From: Lactarius indigo
Taxonomy: Eukaryota > Basidiomycota > Agaricomycetes > Russulales > Russulaceae
Direction: 5' to 3'
DNA length: 64,000 nucleotides
NCBI GenBank assembly: GCA_025766275.1
Contig: JAFKAC010000058.1
Location: forward strand, 248,001-312,000
Shown here: positions 12,102 through 24,250 of the stretch, in pieces
How the letters are laid out: every line of letters begins with the position of its first letter
How positions within the stretch are numbered: position 1 is the first letter of the stretch
Notes under the pieces: generated by a model
What the model was told of the DNA's origin: nothing
The model's input: the letters and a program-made list of their open reading frames with translations, nothing else
Database searches by the model: none
Translations under genes and position numbers: made by a program

Positions 12102-12720
12102 CTATGCTTGTGCAGTGAGGACCGCATCAAGCTTTAAAAGTGCGTCGATGTCGAAGATGGTCGAATAGGACAAGGCGGTGGCTACCATATCACACAAACT
12201 AACTGTCACCTGGGACGGGGGGTCTAGCGCGCGGACGTGTGTGAGCTTGTAATAGTATGCCGTATCGCTTCCCGGAGAGTAAGGCGGTGAATCGAAGAGG
12301 CAGACGATGGATATGACTATCCCGCTTTGGAAATGACGTTGACAACGTTCTCCAAGGAAGCGCTCTTCTCTGAAAGCGTAATCATCCTGTCTTTCAGCCA
12401 CTTCTCGACGTCGCGGCGGGAGGCCCGCTGCACGGACAACTCGCCATTTGTGCTCATAGCGAGGAGCGCGTCATTCCGGCCAATGACTCATAAACAGAAG
12501 ACGAAGGACAGATTGTTGTAGGAGGTGGAAGTGGGTTGGAGAAGCTCGTAAAGCTTTAGTGGACAAGAAACGAGGGCAAGAGGACGGCATAGCGAGAGGG
12601 AAACGCAGGCGCAGCAAGTTACTTGAATATGGACTCTTCGATCGAGGAGTGACGCGTGACGGATCAATGAATGCCTTCTTTTTCTGGAAAAATGGATTGG
12701 CCAAGGAGGTAGCGTAGGCT
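12102..12720 (-). pseudogene. eIF3 subunit M-like relic downstream of copy C
   Basis: On minus, frames read SRRDVEKWLKDRMITLSEKS, then ALSYSTIFDIDALLKLDAVL near 12120-12190. These correspond to consecutive parts of the fungal eIF3m middle region (DVEKWL...PEEKSAFL; ALRLPTVFDFDPLFKLDAV). Upstream (about 12540-12640) a RLRFPLAM segment may match the preceding helix. The frames do not join without shifts and there is no initiator region. It is convergent with copy C and is nearly repeated at 63.4-64.0 kb. Confidence 0.45.
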
Positions 12721-13820
12721 CTTTCTTTCTTGTCGCTTTCACGGATGTGTAGACGTTAGTGTAGACGAATCGTTAAGAAAACTGACACAACAGAGCCAAA
12801 CAATCTTAATATCCGACTTGCGTCATGAAGCCTGCATGAAGTCAAGTCACCCCAATGCCATCGTCATTCATACAGAGACTAACCCAGGACACAATCCGAC
12901 TTCGCAGGATGACTCCGCATTATCTTTCGCCAATATCCACTGGATTCTCGCTTAGGCCATGTCTATTCGGAAAATATGTGCTGGATATCGTCCACTAGCT
13001 TTGAGATTTTGTGCTAGACACCTTGCGTGCACCCCGCAGACAATCTTTTCCCCTGATTCTAAGTGAGTGATAAGCGCTAAGCGCTAAGCTCCCAAACAGA
13101 GTCCGTAAGGGACTCCACCACGACCACTTACGACGGCGCCTAGAACTAATCATCGACCCCATAATATACGAATTTTTAGGCAACGCTCTAACCCAACTCA
13201 CATTGATTTTTCAGCCTCGCAAAGCACCCGAAGCACCCTTGCCGATTTCTTATAATAGATGACGCTATGTCCTTCACGAGTATGGAAGTGCCTTACGAGG
13301 ACCCGGCCATCTATGTTCGCCATGGCTTATACATAGTCCAGACCACGCTTCGGAATCTGCAGTATTGCATCGCCGCAGTGGTCTGGAGTGCCTCGTAAGT
13401 GACCCTTCCGTCCGACAAATGCGATGGCAGGCGGAAAGGAATGAGAGTTCGGCTGCGAGAAGTCAGGAGTGTATAGTGTTAAGGAATGCGAGACGATCGC
13501 CGCCGTGGAGGTCGAACGAGGAGTCAAACTGAATGTATGCGCAGCGGTGCGGGACCTCTGACAGTCTGAGCGAGCTTGTCGGTCAACAAGCAGGCGTGAA
13601 ATCTCTTTATCTACAATAACCTCAACGTGTGGTTATTACCAAGGAGAAAAGCAAGGCGGGGGAGAGCTCACTGTCATGGCTTAGAGCTCGGCTTGGGTTG
13701 TGTGCCCTGCGGCGCGGCGGCTACTGGCACGTCGGTTCTGGTTAGTTCTCTGAAATCCGTGGCTGGCGAGAACAGGTAGACGCACTTTGCGCCCGAGCTG
13801 AGCTGCATCCAGAACTGCAT
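12721..13820. other. Intergenic, no gene recognised
   Basis: Only short ORFs without domains. It contains a nested inverted repeat at 13292-13399, listed separately. Confidence 0.4.
13292..13399. repeat. Nested inverted repeats
   Basis: Outer arms CTTACGAGG (13292-13300) and CCTCGTAAG (13391-13399) enclose inner arms CCAGACCAC (13338-13346) and GTGGTCTGG (13378-13386). Both pairs are perfect 9-mers. The two spacers differ (37 versus 4 bases), so it is not one simple hairpin. Function unknown. Confidence 0.5.
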
Positions 13821-13829
13821 TTGCTTAAT

Positions 13830-14290
13830 GTATTTTTTGTGCTGTCGTCAGGGCCGGGCGTCGAATAGAGACGGATTCTCGGGATACGTACCGTGCTCCC
13901 TGGTGGTGTCTACGTGCGTGTGCTGTCGGGCGTGCAGCTCGCCAAGCCCGCCACTTGGAAATATCCAAGCCGATGGTGCAGTTACGCAGCGAGGAGAGCG
14001 TCGAGCTTGAAGAGCAGGATGAAGTCGATGATGGTCGGGTCGGATAGGGCCGTGGCGATCGCGTCAATCACGGCGTCTTATTCCGCTTGCGGTGCGGTCT
14101 CTGCACGGAGATCAGGGGTCAGTTGGTGAAGCAGAAAGAGAGGCAGAGACCGTACAGCTGCCCCTACTTCGGAAAACGCGTCGACAAGGCGCTCTTCTCC
14201 GGGGGAGTGAACTCCCAAATGAGCCACTTCTCGACATCAGCGTAGGAGACCCGCAGCATGTGGGGCTTCGTTTGTGCTGGCGAAATCTGT
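13830..14290 (-). pseudogene. eIF3 subunit M-like relic
   Basis: Minus-strand frames give DVEKWLIWEFTPPEKSALVD and, further on, IDAIATALSDPTIIDFILLF followed by KLDALLAA, in the order expected for the middle of eIF3m. A stop separates the pieces. It lies upstream of the deleted DUF6535 relic at 14.5 kb. Confidence 0.45.
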
Positions 14291-14479
14291 GGGCGTGTTG
14301 AAGACCGGAAGACGGAGGGCAGATTGTCATGGGAGCGGATCGTGCAAGCTTCAGTTGTGTTGTTTGCAGACCTACAGTTATGCGGCCACGTGCGTCTCGT
14401 CTGATCGTGAGCGAGGCACTCTCAACGTGACGACAACTAGTACCATAAACTTCATTGTCCCGGGCACCTCGCCAAGACG

Positions 14480-15291
14480 ACAACTCAACCAAGTCAGGTA
14501 TTGACCCAAGATCTGGTACCTTTCTCCTACTTGGCTTTATCCCTGTCACTCACGTAGATGACTGCCTGTACTACCCAGTTGGCGCAGAATCAAGCATCCC
14601 AGGGCGTGTCTAACTTTGACAATGGCTCCTGGCCTATTTTTTCGATGTATTTAGAAATAGTTTCGGAAGAAGAAGAGAATATGACTGAAGGATGAAAAGC
14701 GGATGCTGATGTGATTCTTATACCTCCGCAACGACGATCCCCTCTACCTTGGAACCTTTGGTATCCACCTCACCTCCTATCTGATTTGCCTCGAGTTCTC
14801 CACCTGGTGCAGCTTCCTTTCAGAATATCACCAACTGTTATACTACTTTGGATGTTCTAGACGTTCCATTGCTACTGTCTCCTGCCCCAGTTCTCTAGAG
14901 TATTCTCCCCATGGGTCTGTTATCGTCTCTAGACTCTCACGCGACTAGATCTGACTACGGGTTTTCTTTCCCAGGATGTTATTCGTCGCTGCTAGCTCCT
15001 GCTGCTCCCGGCCCATCTCGTCTGTGGCTGGTTATTGCATCCGATCCTGTTGCTGCTACGGAGGGTGAAGGTAGCATGGAGGCTGCACTGCACAAGGAAA
15101 GCGACTCCCTTGGTCCCCCTTTGGCGATTCAGGAAAATATTATTGTTACCTCGGATGTTCCCTCACAGCCGCCGCCATCGCCGTCAGTGACTGACGTAGC
15201 CATTGCAGGTCCTTCACGGTCATCTCTTGGGGAAGAGCAGACCGGAGATCGTCCTCCGTACCCTTTACATAGCCAGTATGATATTGTGTAA
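14480..15291 (+). pseudogene. DUF6535 relic with membrane domain deleted
   Basis: The N-terminal exon-2 region is recognisable at 14590-14730 (QNQASQGVSNF, IFSMYLEI), with a TGA where other copies have Trp of ENWK. It is followed almost directly by tail sequence, so the whole membrane and helical core is missing. An open tail frame of 126 codons (14911-15291) keeps the 60-bp-intron region with a TTTCCCAG acceptor and ends Gln-Tyr-Asp-Ile-Val-TAA. Confidence 0.65.
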
Positions 15292-16613
15292 AGTACTCCG
15301 CTATTCGAATGCGTGTTCTCGTCGTGTCTTTAACGCCATCATTGTAGCTCGAAAATTTCTGATGTATGACTCCATACTTCACATATTCACAAGACATGGA
15401 TAGTGCGAGAAAACGTGTAACCATGAGTGATGTAGGGAATACGAGGACATGCTGCGACTATGATAGATGCTACTGAGCGAGCCAATACGATACTCGGAGA
15501 ACACATGCGGCAATTGGAGACCTGCGTACTTGCATCGTCATCCTTCCTTTATGGTTGAGAATGTCAGAACGGCAGGAAGCAGAGGGGCCCATGTGCAAAG
15601 TTAAGGGAACCAAGGTGTTGAGCGGCAGTCGGTGCGTGGTCAGATGAACGTGGAGAGGTAGGGGACTGTTCGCGTAGCATCTAGAAGAAGAGGGAAGAGG
15701 GACTAATGGAGTAGAGTTGGACATCTAAGCTCGGTATGCGGGGAGTTGCCGCCTCTTCCATGATTAGCGTAACTTAATGCCTTCTCCACAAATACACATC
15801 GGCACTCACCGGCGCGTGGGCAGGTTATTGATCACGCACCAACGCTTGTGCAAGTCCATGCCATATATCGTGAACCAAAACCGCAGGCCCGGAATCGAGG
15901 GTGCAGGGGAAGCGCATGCAAACTCAACCCCAGCCCTGCGCGAAACCAATCCGTGTCCTCGTATCAAATTCGGTTCAACTGCGCATGCGGCACGGGCCAG
16001 AGTCCACAGTGAAGTAGGAAAGCGCGTGTGTGCATGCGGCGGGGGGGTATCGTTCAAGTGCGCACTGCGATAAAAGCGGGGTACGAGATGGTGTGAATGC
16101 CGGTGCTCGTGATGTGACTAATGAGTAGATGGGAGCGGACTTTGGTTGAGGGAGGGTTACGAATGGTGTGGAAATCATACGTACGTGACCGAGTCGTGCA
16201 GTGAAGGGTCCAGCACTTCAGATGGGTCACAAGAGTGAGGGTATGACTCGGATACACATGTGCATCTGCATGCTTGGTTGGAACTGTGGAGGTTCGTCAA
16301 CAATCCCATACGTAGAGAACAGAGACCGTATTAAGAATGAGGGATGAGAGGACCGCACGGGACAATTGTCCGAGCACAGTGTACGCGAGAGAAGACTTTG
16401 TTTCAAAACCTTCGAGAGGGACTCAGCTGAAAAAATGGCTGGCCCCCGCCAAGACGCGGTAGCCCTTCACATTCCCTGATCTTGACTCTTGAACTAAAGC
16501 AAAGCCAGATATGTAGGGTTGTTGACGGAGGCGGGAAGCATTCAGTTGTGCCGTAAGCATTGGTGTGGATCCGGGCAGCCATCGGTAGGGTTATGGTTAC
16601 ATCACCGAAACGA
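15292..16613. other. Intergenic, no gene recognised
   Basis: No domain-bearing ORF, repeat array or RNA gene seen. The last 200 bases (16400-16613) begin to resemble sequence upstream of copy C. Confidence 0.4.
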
Positions 16614-16919
16614 TATTTCGTCCAAGCAATACTGTAAGGGATGATATGATATTCATCACATTGCGACAGTCCCTCTCTAGTCTTCGTTCGCAGCGTGTTG
16701 ACCTCCCTTGTTACCGCACAACGAAAAGACTTATGAAGTACGCAATACGAGAAATGAAGCCTATTTTGCAATGACAACCCGTTGAACATGCGGCGCTTCC
16801 GGTTCCGTCGAGCCTCGTGTTGTTGCCTCGTGGTGCCCAATACTAATGGAGGTCGCTCCAGCCGCAACACGTTCCACCCTCATTGTACTCTTTGCAGTTG
16901 ACCCACATCATAGTCTTCG
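16614..16919 (+). promoter_or_regulatory. Conserved upstream block of DUF6535 copy D
   Basis: Contains diverged versions of the blocks found before copies B and C (TATTTCGTCCAA, GACAGTCCCTCTCTAGTCTT, GTTGACCTCCCTTGTTACC, CGTCGAGCCTCGTGT). Confidence 0.5.
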
Positions 16920-19698
16920 ATGTCCCGAGCTACTACTGACGTAGTAGGTGGTCCAGGTACTATTTTCCTGCCTGACTCTATTTTCCCGTTCTCATCTAGC
17001 CTGCCGCCAAAATAGATGACCAGCCCCAGTCAGGACAAAATCAATCCTCGCGTGGTGTATCTGATTTCGCCGATGGATCCGGGCCTATTTTCTCCATGTA
17101 TATGGAAATGGCGACAGAAGAGGACCAGAAGATGGTCGAGAACTGGAAAGAGGATGCAAATGGGATCCTCGTATTTGTGCGTCTATCTACCTTTCCGTCT
17201 GGTGGTTCACACCGACTCAACTGTCGCAGACCGGTTTATTCTCTGCTGCTGTCGCATCATTGATCTCGGTGTCCATTCAAGACATTCGACCAAACCCACA
17301 GGACACCTCCAATTTCTACCTCGCGAATATCTACCAGACTGCCGCCAACCCCAATACCTCAACTTCCCTCCCCTCTTCCCCACCGCCATTCTCCCCACCA
17401 AACTACGCAGTTTGGGTAAACTCACTTTGGTTCATGAGCTTGGTCATCAGTATTTCCTGTGCTCTACTTGCAACGTTGCTACAGCAATGGGCACGAAGAT
17501 ATCTCAAGGACTCTCAGTCTCATTACGGCCTGAGTCCACACAAGCGAGCATGGATCCGTTCGTACTTTCACGAAGGTGTTAACAAGTATTTCCTTCCATG
17601 GGCAGTCGAAACACTCCCTGCACTTCTCCATATTTCCCTGTTCCTGTTCTTTGCTGGTCTGGTTGTGTTCCTTCATAACGTCAACATGACAGCTTTCAAA
17701 TTCGTGTTGTCATGGGTTGGGATTTGCACGGCTCTGTACGGGTGCATCACATTGATGCCGGCCCTTCGTTATGATAGCCCGTACTATACATCACTTTCAC
17801 TACCAGTTTGGTACATTGTTCTTGTGATACGACATGTCGTCTTTCGTGTTTGTCGGTGGTCCTATTTGACAACTGACACGATTCTTCTCCGTCGGCGTCG
17901 TCACCGTCCCCTGTATTATAACCATTCCCTCCAGGAGTTCAAGGACGCCTTCTGTAAAGTCTTCTTGCAGGGCAGGCAATGGATAGCCGAGGAATTTGCT
18001 CTGCATTTCGGAAGATATTTCGACCATCACGCCTTCAGGTGGACGCTCGAGCGTTTGGACGAAGATGACGAACTGGAGCGCTTCTTTTCAGGCTTACCTG
18101 GCTTCCGCAGATCCGGACTGGTCCGCGATCCTCTACCCGATCTCGCCGGCGAGGCCAAAGCCAAGCTTTCCGATGCGTTGATGGGATTTTTCGACCGCAG
18201 TCTCTCGTCCAATTTGCTTCGCGAGCATGTCAAAATACACCGGGCCCTGATCTGCGCGAAAGCCGCTGACCCGCTGCATTTTCCCTCTGCATTCTGGCGT
18301 ATCTCCCGCATGATCTTTGATAGGTCCCAACTTAGCGAACTGCAGACCACTGAATTTCTCCGTGTCATCGGAGGTTGGCGCCGAGATTGGCACCAAGGTT
18401 GGCGCAGTGGTCGAGGCCAACAAACTCTTGAACAAACTGAACTATTTGGAGAGGCCATGTTCACCTGTCTTATCGCAACAACGCGACGCCGTTACGCTGA
18501 CGACTCTTGGCTTAGTTCCGCCATCAATAAACTGGGAATATCAGAAGCTGACTTCCAACGCTACACCACAGACAGCAACTTGCCATTTGCAGGCTTTATT
18601 AACATGGCCCGCCACCAATTTAACCAGTTTGGGAAACTGCGCTTGCAAGCTCGCCGGTTCTCGGGAGTTCTAGAGGACGCTTCGAATTTCGACGTGCGAC
18701 ATACGTCACCTGATCTGCAGCACGAGTTCTGTGCACTCTGGAATGAAATTGTTCTCAAAGCGCAGAAGGACGACGATCGCGAGATGGCCGAATATATTCT
18801 CAGACCGATTCTGAGGGTACACATGGATCTTCATGAAGGTACCGATGCTGCCCTAACACGACTCTTCGCTTCCCTCCGTGATAGGGGCGGCGTTTTCGAC
18901 GTTCTGAAAGACCCAAGCTCGTATCCACGGTGCAACGCCGTTAGCCATATTCATGACCCTGCCTCCACCACCTCAGCTCACACTGTCCTGCATAATAATG
19001 ACGCGCCACTCCCTGCTCCCCTTACCAGTCATGATGTGCTTTCCTCGTCCGTACGCGTCTCACGTCACATCGTCGAAAGCCTCACAGATATACCGCTTGA
19101 CGACTTCCACGCTCAGACCACTCATCAGGCGACCACCAAAAGCCTCTCATTTACTATCACCCCACTACATCCGGCGACCACTGATGCGTTTGTCACCTCT
19201 GGTGGAACAATACCCCACCCTACTTCCGTAACCTTGACATTCGCCCCTCCTCTTTCCTCTATCTCCCTACCCGCTGCCGTTACCCTCCAAGACAACGCAG
19301 ACCTCATGGCGCCTTCCGATCCACCAAACCGCCCTTCTTCAGCTTCCCATCCAACTCTCGACAACACACTTCCTACAGGTTTGTCGCTGTCTTCACACTT
19401 GCCCATGGCTCGATCTGACCCCTCGCCTTCTTACACAGAACTCCATCGTTCGGAAATAATCCCTACTACTCCCAGCGCTTCGACAGGGCCGGCCTCTGCA
19501 CCTGATCTGGGTCCCGCTGTCGAGGACGATGGCAGCCCGAAGCTTGGTCCACGCGATGAAAACGACGCTCTTGATCCCCCCTCGGCGGTTCACTCAATCC
19601 ACGCAAACACCATGGCCACCTTAGATACCCCACCGCAATCCCCGTTACCATCGGCCACCGACACTGACCCGGCCATCATCAGGCCCTTCAACAAGTGA
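16920..19698 (+). CDS. DUF6535 multi-pass membrane protein (copy D, shortened C-terminus)
   Basis: Exons 16920-16956, 17016-17176, 17230-19378 and 19439-19698; introns 59, 53 and 60 bp. The first intron must end at AAAATAG (17015): any earlier acceptor leads to an immediate stop. About 868 aa: a 12-residue variable N-terminus, DUF6535 membrane domain, a longer loop after the last membrane span than in copies B and C, the DEDDELERFFSGLPG motif, and the Ser/Thr/Pro tail. Compared with copy C the frame shifts near 19690 and ends at TGA 19696-19698; the lost terminus is still visible as TATGATATCGTTTAA at 19754-19768 in another frame. Confidence 0.82.
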
Positions 19699-19768
19699 AC
19701 CAAACGCCGAGCGCACGGGAGGAGGTCATCCACCACAACCTTTTCGTTGCTCGTATGATATCGTTTAA

Positions 19769-20498
19769 CGTCTCCTGGTCTCTTTGATACGTGCACACGC
19801 TATAGGGTATATGTTTCCGATATCACCTGATATCAACATTTTTCTCATCTCGTGTATATACTATCCTATAATATGGTGCAAATACCGTGGCCCGTGGCGA
19901 ATATGTAAACTTGGTAGAGTAGAGAGCTGTGAGCGATGAGTCTCAGAAATCCCCTTAGGTGGGCCAGTGAGCATACCGGGCAGTAACGCGAAGGCCTCTG
20001 CACGCAAACAGGTAGCTGTCTCTATCCCCTCAGCTCCAGTAGTATCAGCGAATCGTCTCTCCTTGGGACTTTGTTGAGAGAAGCGTTGAGAATATCGTAT
20101 TATTGTTGATACCATGCGGAGCCGTTCCAAGATGGAGGACCCAGCTGAAATTAAAATGGCCAGTCCCAACCCGTCGCTCGGATCCAATGCTCACGCGACT
20201 ACTGAACTTCTTCCCATCCCCATCGACAATCTTGTATCAGTCCCTCTCTCCTTCTCAACCTTCAACGCAGAATAGAAGGACTAGAAGGGCTATATTGGAC
20301 TGTCCCAGATAAAAGACCCATTGAGAGATATACGTTGTTCTGTCGGTGCGTGACTCAGAACTGATTTGTGCCCTCATATTCTCCGCCTCGCTATTTCCTC
20401 CCTCCCATTATTCCCTCTCTTCAACGGGTAAGAAGGACATAGCTTGGGGAATCTGATGGAGTGCAATGAATAAAAGTGTAGCATAAACTGAGGCCGAG
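19769..20498. other. Intergenic, 3' flank of copy D
   Basis: The first 200 bases share the flank pattern of the other units (GGTGCAAATACCGTGGC...). No gene recognised beyond. Confidence 0.4.
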
Positions 20499-21362
20499 GT
20501 GGCAAACTTGGAGAGGCCATCCTTGTATCCATTGCGCAACTTCGCTGGCCATATTCATGACAACTCTGCCCCCACAGCCATTGCTCGTACTGCCGCGCTA
20601 GCCCCTGCTTCTCTTACCAGTCCAGATACATCTTCCTCGACCATACCCACCCCACGTCGTGTCGACGAAAACCTCACTGATGTGCTGCCGCTTGACAACT
20701 CCCACTCCGCTCTTCAGACTACCATTGAAAAGTGACATTTCTGCCACTTCTCAGGATCTGATACAAGGTGGCACGGACGCCTCTGTGAAACCCTCCTCCC
20801 TCTCCGCCCTGAACCTTCAGCATATACTCCTCCCTCAATGGCCTCTATCTGCTCATCTCGTTCCGTCACCGTCCAGCACATCGTCGACCGCCACACTTCG
20901 TCTGATGCTTTCGACGTTCCATTGCTACTTTTTCCCATTCAGATCCTAGACGATTTTCCCCCTTCACTTCTGCAGGCATCTTTGAACTCTTCCCTGACCG
21001 GATCTAACTACGCATATCCTCCGCCAGAATATCATTCGTCGCCGCTGGCCCCTGCTTCTCCTGGCCCATCTCGTGCACGGTCGTCCTCTGTACCTGACTT
21101 AGGCAGCGCGGCTGAAGGAGAGGGTGGCACGACGGCTGCGTTGCACAAGGAAAGGGACGCTCTTGACCCCCTTTTGGTGGTTCTGGAAACTGTTATGACT
21201 GCCCCAGATCTTCCACCACAGTTTCCGCCAGCGTCGTCAGTTACTCACACAGCCGTCGCAAATCCTTCGCAGTGCCCTCTTGTTGTCGAGCATACAGAAC
21301 CCCACCCTCCGCACGCATCGTTTGACCAGCATGATATATCGCGTGAAGCATCCCTCATATAA
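20499..21362 (+). pseudogene. DUF6535 tail relic
   Basis: Tail-like frames LYPLRNFAGHIHDNSAPT (20520-20580) and a second frame 20838-21362 with SLTGSNYAYPPPEYHSSPLA and ASPGPSRARSSSVPDLGSAA segments. The two are out of frame with each other. The terminus reads Gln-His-Asp-Ile-Ser instead of Tyr-Asp-Ile-Val-stop and runs on for six more residues. No membrane domain precedes it. Confidence 0.6.
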
Positions 21363-22701
21363 TATGTGTTCTTGTTATACCTTCAATGCGTGGCACTCTC
21401 GTTTCGGGATTTTCTGATGTATCTAACACCATACTTACAAGACCCGGAAAAATCTGTGTAACATCGGTTTCTTCCATTATCGTATTTCTCTATGTATTCC
21501 CGCGAGAAAGACGCTCTCACACTTCCCATCCAATCAGAACTCCACATCTCCCCCGACCTACGTAGAAGTATCGGCACTCCCCAGGCTCTTGCTAACCGTA
21601 CATATAACGCGCAATATTTTCAAAGAACCCAGTCTCCATGCGTTGCAACATCAGGCGAAAACATGACAGGGTTCGTATGGCAATTCGGGTTCAGGTGACT
21701 TGTTTTGTAAATAGATAGCTAAGTATGTGTAACCACGAATCTAGAGCGGAGGGACGCGAACGAGGAAGGGGAGAGTTGTTCGATTCCCCTGTGCCAGAAT
21801 CACTTTCTCGGATGCCTGCGCGTCTCTTGATAATCGGTATATATACTCTACGATGGTAAACGAACAGGACAAGGGACGCACCCTGACTCCCCACCGCTGA
21901 ACTAGCCTTCCTCTCCTGTCACACAGTGCAGATGATGGACGGAAGCATTGTCGACGAGGTACTCTGCCTCACTGCGGCGATTCGGTATTGCAGACTCCGA
22001 AGCGTGATTGGGATTATGTAAGCAATGCCGATGCAGGGCGTCGGTCCCCTCTTACGAGAAATCTGCGGAGGTGTGTTGTTGAGCAGTCACTGAAGAATAT
22101 AGAGTTGGAAGGTTGTATATCGTGACCACAGGGAAGACGGTAAGTCTTAGACGCTATCGTAAGTGCATCAGCAAAACGACAAAAGTTTAACCCGGCTTAT
22201 TTCATCGCTTAAATCTGATTGCTCGGTCACTAAGCTGCAAGTAACACTAAGTGACTACTAACCATCTCAACCAAATTTAAGGCTTTTCAGAGCCAATTTC
22301 TGACTCAAGCATGCAGCGGAAATTTGTAAGAGTGCTAAGACTGTAAGGCATTGTAAATCCGAAATACAGCGTGGCCAAGCGTTCGAAGAATGTCGCTGTC
22401 GCACTCGATATCACACCAATGGCACGCTCACAACTGCCTCACTCAATTCGGCGGTCACTCCAATAAGGGTAAGTGGCCTTTGCAAAGTGGAGTAACATTA
22501 ATCTATCTTAGTATACTCAGAAAATGGTATAGAGTCGGTCCGTTCAGTGCTCCTTCCAGAATCCCAGCATGATGTCATAGAATGGTGATGCTAGTGAAAG
22601 CGTCAGGGGTTGACTTGACAACCATTCAGGGAACAGCGAGAATGGTGAAGGTGACACAATGACATACCTGATATAAGAAACTTGCTCTTTTCGTGTGTTG
22701 C
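21363..22701. other. Intergenic; candidate left end of the Plavaka-like element
   Basis: No gene recognised. Near 22195-22265 the order GGCTTATTT...CTTAAAT...GATTG...CACTAAGC resembles the reverse complement of 41105-41165, which may be terminal inverted repeats of the element carrying the transposase. Confidence 0.3.
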
Positions 22702-23520
22702 CTAAGATGCGACGTCGAAAGCATGATAGTCGATGAACCGATTGACATAAAAACCCTTGAAATTGTCAAGTGAGTTATCGTGCGTGATATAATCGGGAAC
22801 AAACGAGTTCCCGAATATTGGAACCAAGTGTGCCACGCGAAAGACACAGTCAATATGAATGACTGCGAGGATGGGATCCCCACGGACAAAATCCGGAGTG
22901 ACCATCCACATTCCTGTGTCTTCGTCCGGCTCCTCGGAGATGTGACTGAACCAGTGAACTAAAACACAGGGATAAGTGACACCGAGATACGTAAAAGAGA
23001 AGAAACAAATGGCCCGTGCGATCTCCATCCCACGTATGCCATGGAGTTCATTGTTGCTGTTGACCAAAATACAGTCATAACGTGGTGTTCCCTTGAAACA
23101 CGAAGGTGTCGCTCGAATGACCTCCTGTCGCATGCCTTGTTCATTGCTTGGGTCACTGGGGGTGCGGAACGTCGCGGTTGCACGGTTAAAGATGCGGATC
23201 CAACCCGCATATTTCGGACAAGTGTGATTGGGGTCCTCATGATCGCTGTTACTATCCAGTTGCTCACACAGAAATTGGTTTATGAGGCGTGGAAGGTGGG
23301 GTACCTTGAGTTCATCAGTCAATGAGGTGACATCAGACATACACCGTCCTCCTTGAATACTGAAGTCAGCTTGGCATCGGTTTGAAACAGTGGTACTCAC
23401 GCGGGACACTCCCAAGCTTTACATCACTCTCTGCGGCTCGCAAGGGGTTGACATTGGGTTGAGGCTGAAATTGTGTCTCATCGTTCATGCCATTGACGAG
23501 GTTGTTAATCTCACGTTCAC
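22702..23520 (-). pseudogene. Plavaka-type transposase, 3' exons
   Basis: Exon 23520-23401 (GEREINNLVNGMN start, after an ATTCCAG acceptor) continues the exon that ends at 34077; the intron between them holds the gypsy element. A GTGAGT intron (from 23400) leads to the final exon ending at 22702, with PRYDCILVN, FSFTYLGVTYPCVLVHWFS and FYVNRFIDYHAF segments. These read like the C-terminal accessory region seen in basidiomycete Plavaka/CACTA-like proteins. Joined, the transposase is already inactivated by stops in the 5' part. Assignment rests on the recognisable core at 34.8-36.7 kb. Confidence 0.55.
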
Positions 23521-23545
23521 CTGGAATAGTTAAATAGAATATATG

Positions 23546-23550
23546 GGCGA
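23546..23550. repeat. Target-site duplication GGCGA (left)
   Basis: GGCGA directly precedes the left LTR and is repeated at 34042-34046 directly after the right LTR. Confidence 0.9.
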
Positions 23551-24237
23551 TGTGATGACTCACTGTCACTTGACAGAGGGTCACGGCGTAGGCAGAGACT
23601 GGGGGCTGAGAGGGTGTGGAGAAGAGATGCTTGACGACAGAAGAACGCAAGATACGCTCTTGGCTCAGTAGAGAGGTAGTGGTGCGCAATGAGCGGGGCA
23701 CTCGAAGGAGCTGTGAGGCAAGAGGGAGGATGTCACAAGTGGACAGTCTGAGGGACTGTCTGTAGAATTGCACCAGCTTATATACTACAGGGGGTGGTCT
23801 GTGCATAACTTTAGGGCAGGCTTAGGGCCTGTCCATGGGTGCTGTGCAGTACTGCGGAAGGGAACATTCTAGAGACATCTAACAATAGAGTCCAATCAGA
23901 AGGTGTTTAAACATAGAACAACTGCGCCGCAGTCGATGGCGCAATCTTGCGTCAGGATGGCGTGATTCCGCAGTCAATGCGGGAATCCCCGAGGGGTGGT
24001 GACTTGGTTGATTATCTTTGTTGATTGATCAACAATCAACCATTGATTAGTACACGTGTACACAACACGTGGCTTGAGAGGCGTGACAGATCACGTGACA
24101 GATCACGTGATCGTTTGAGAACAGAATTCAAACTCCGATTCGGAATTCCCCTTTAGGAAGGTGATTACATAAGACTGGGCCGGCACGGACCGGTCTTAAG
24201 CGCCCTTGAGTCACGACCAGGTTATAGGTTCGTGACA
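23551..24237 (-). repeat. 3' LTR of the gypsy element
   Basis: 687 bp, collinear with 33355-34041. About 20 of roughly 23 differences between the two LTRs are CpG versus TpG or CpA. Confidence 0.93.
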
Positions 24238-24250
24238 GTATCCCCTTTTT
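24238..24250 (-). promoter_or_regulatory. Polypurine tract of the gypsy element
   Basis: On minus AAAAAGGGGATAC directly precedes the 3' LTR and overlaps the pol stop codon (24251-24249): the position and composition of a plus-strand primer site. Confidence 0.7.
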
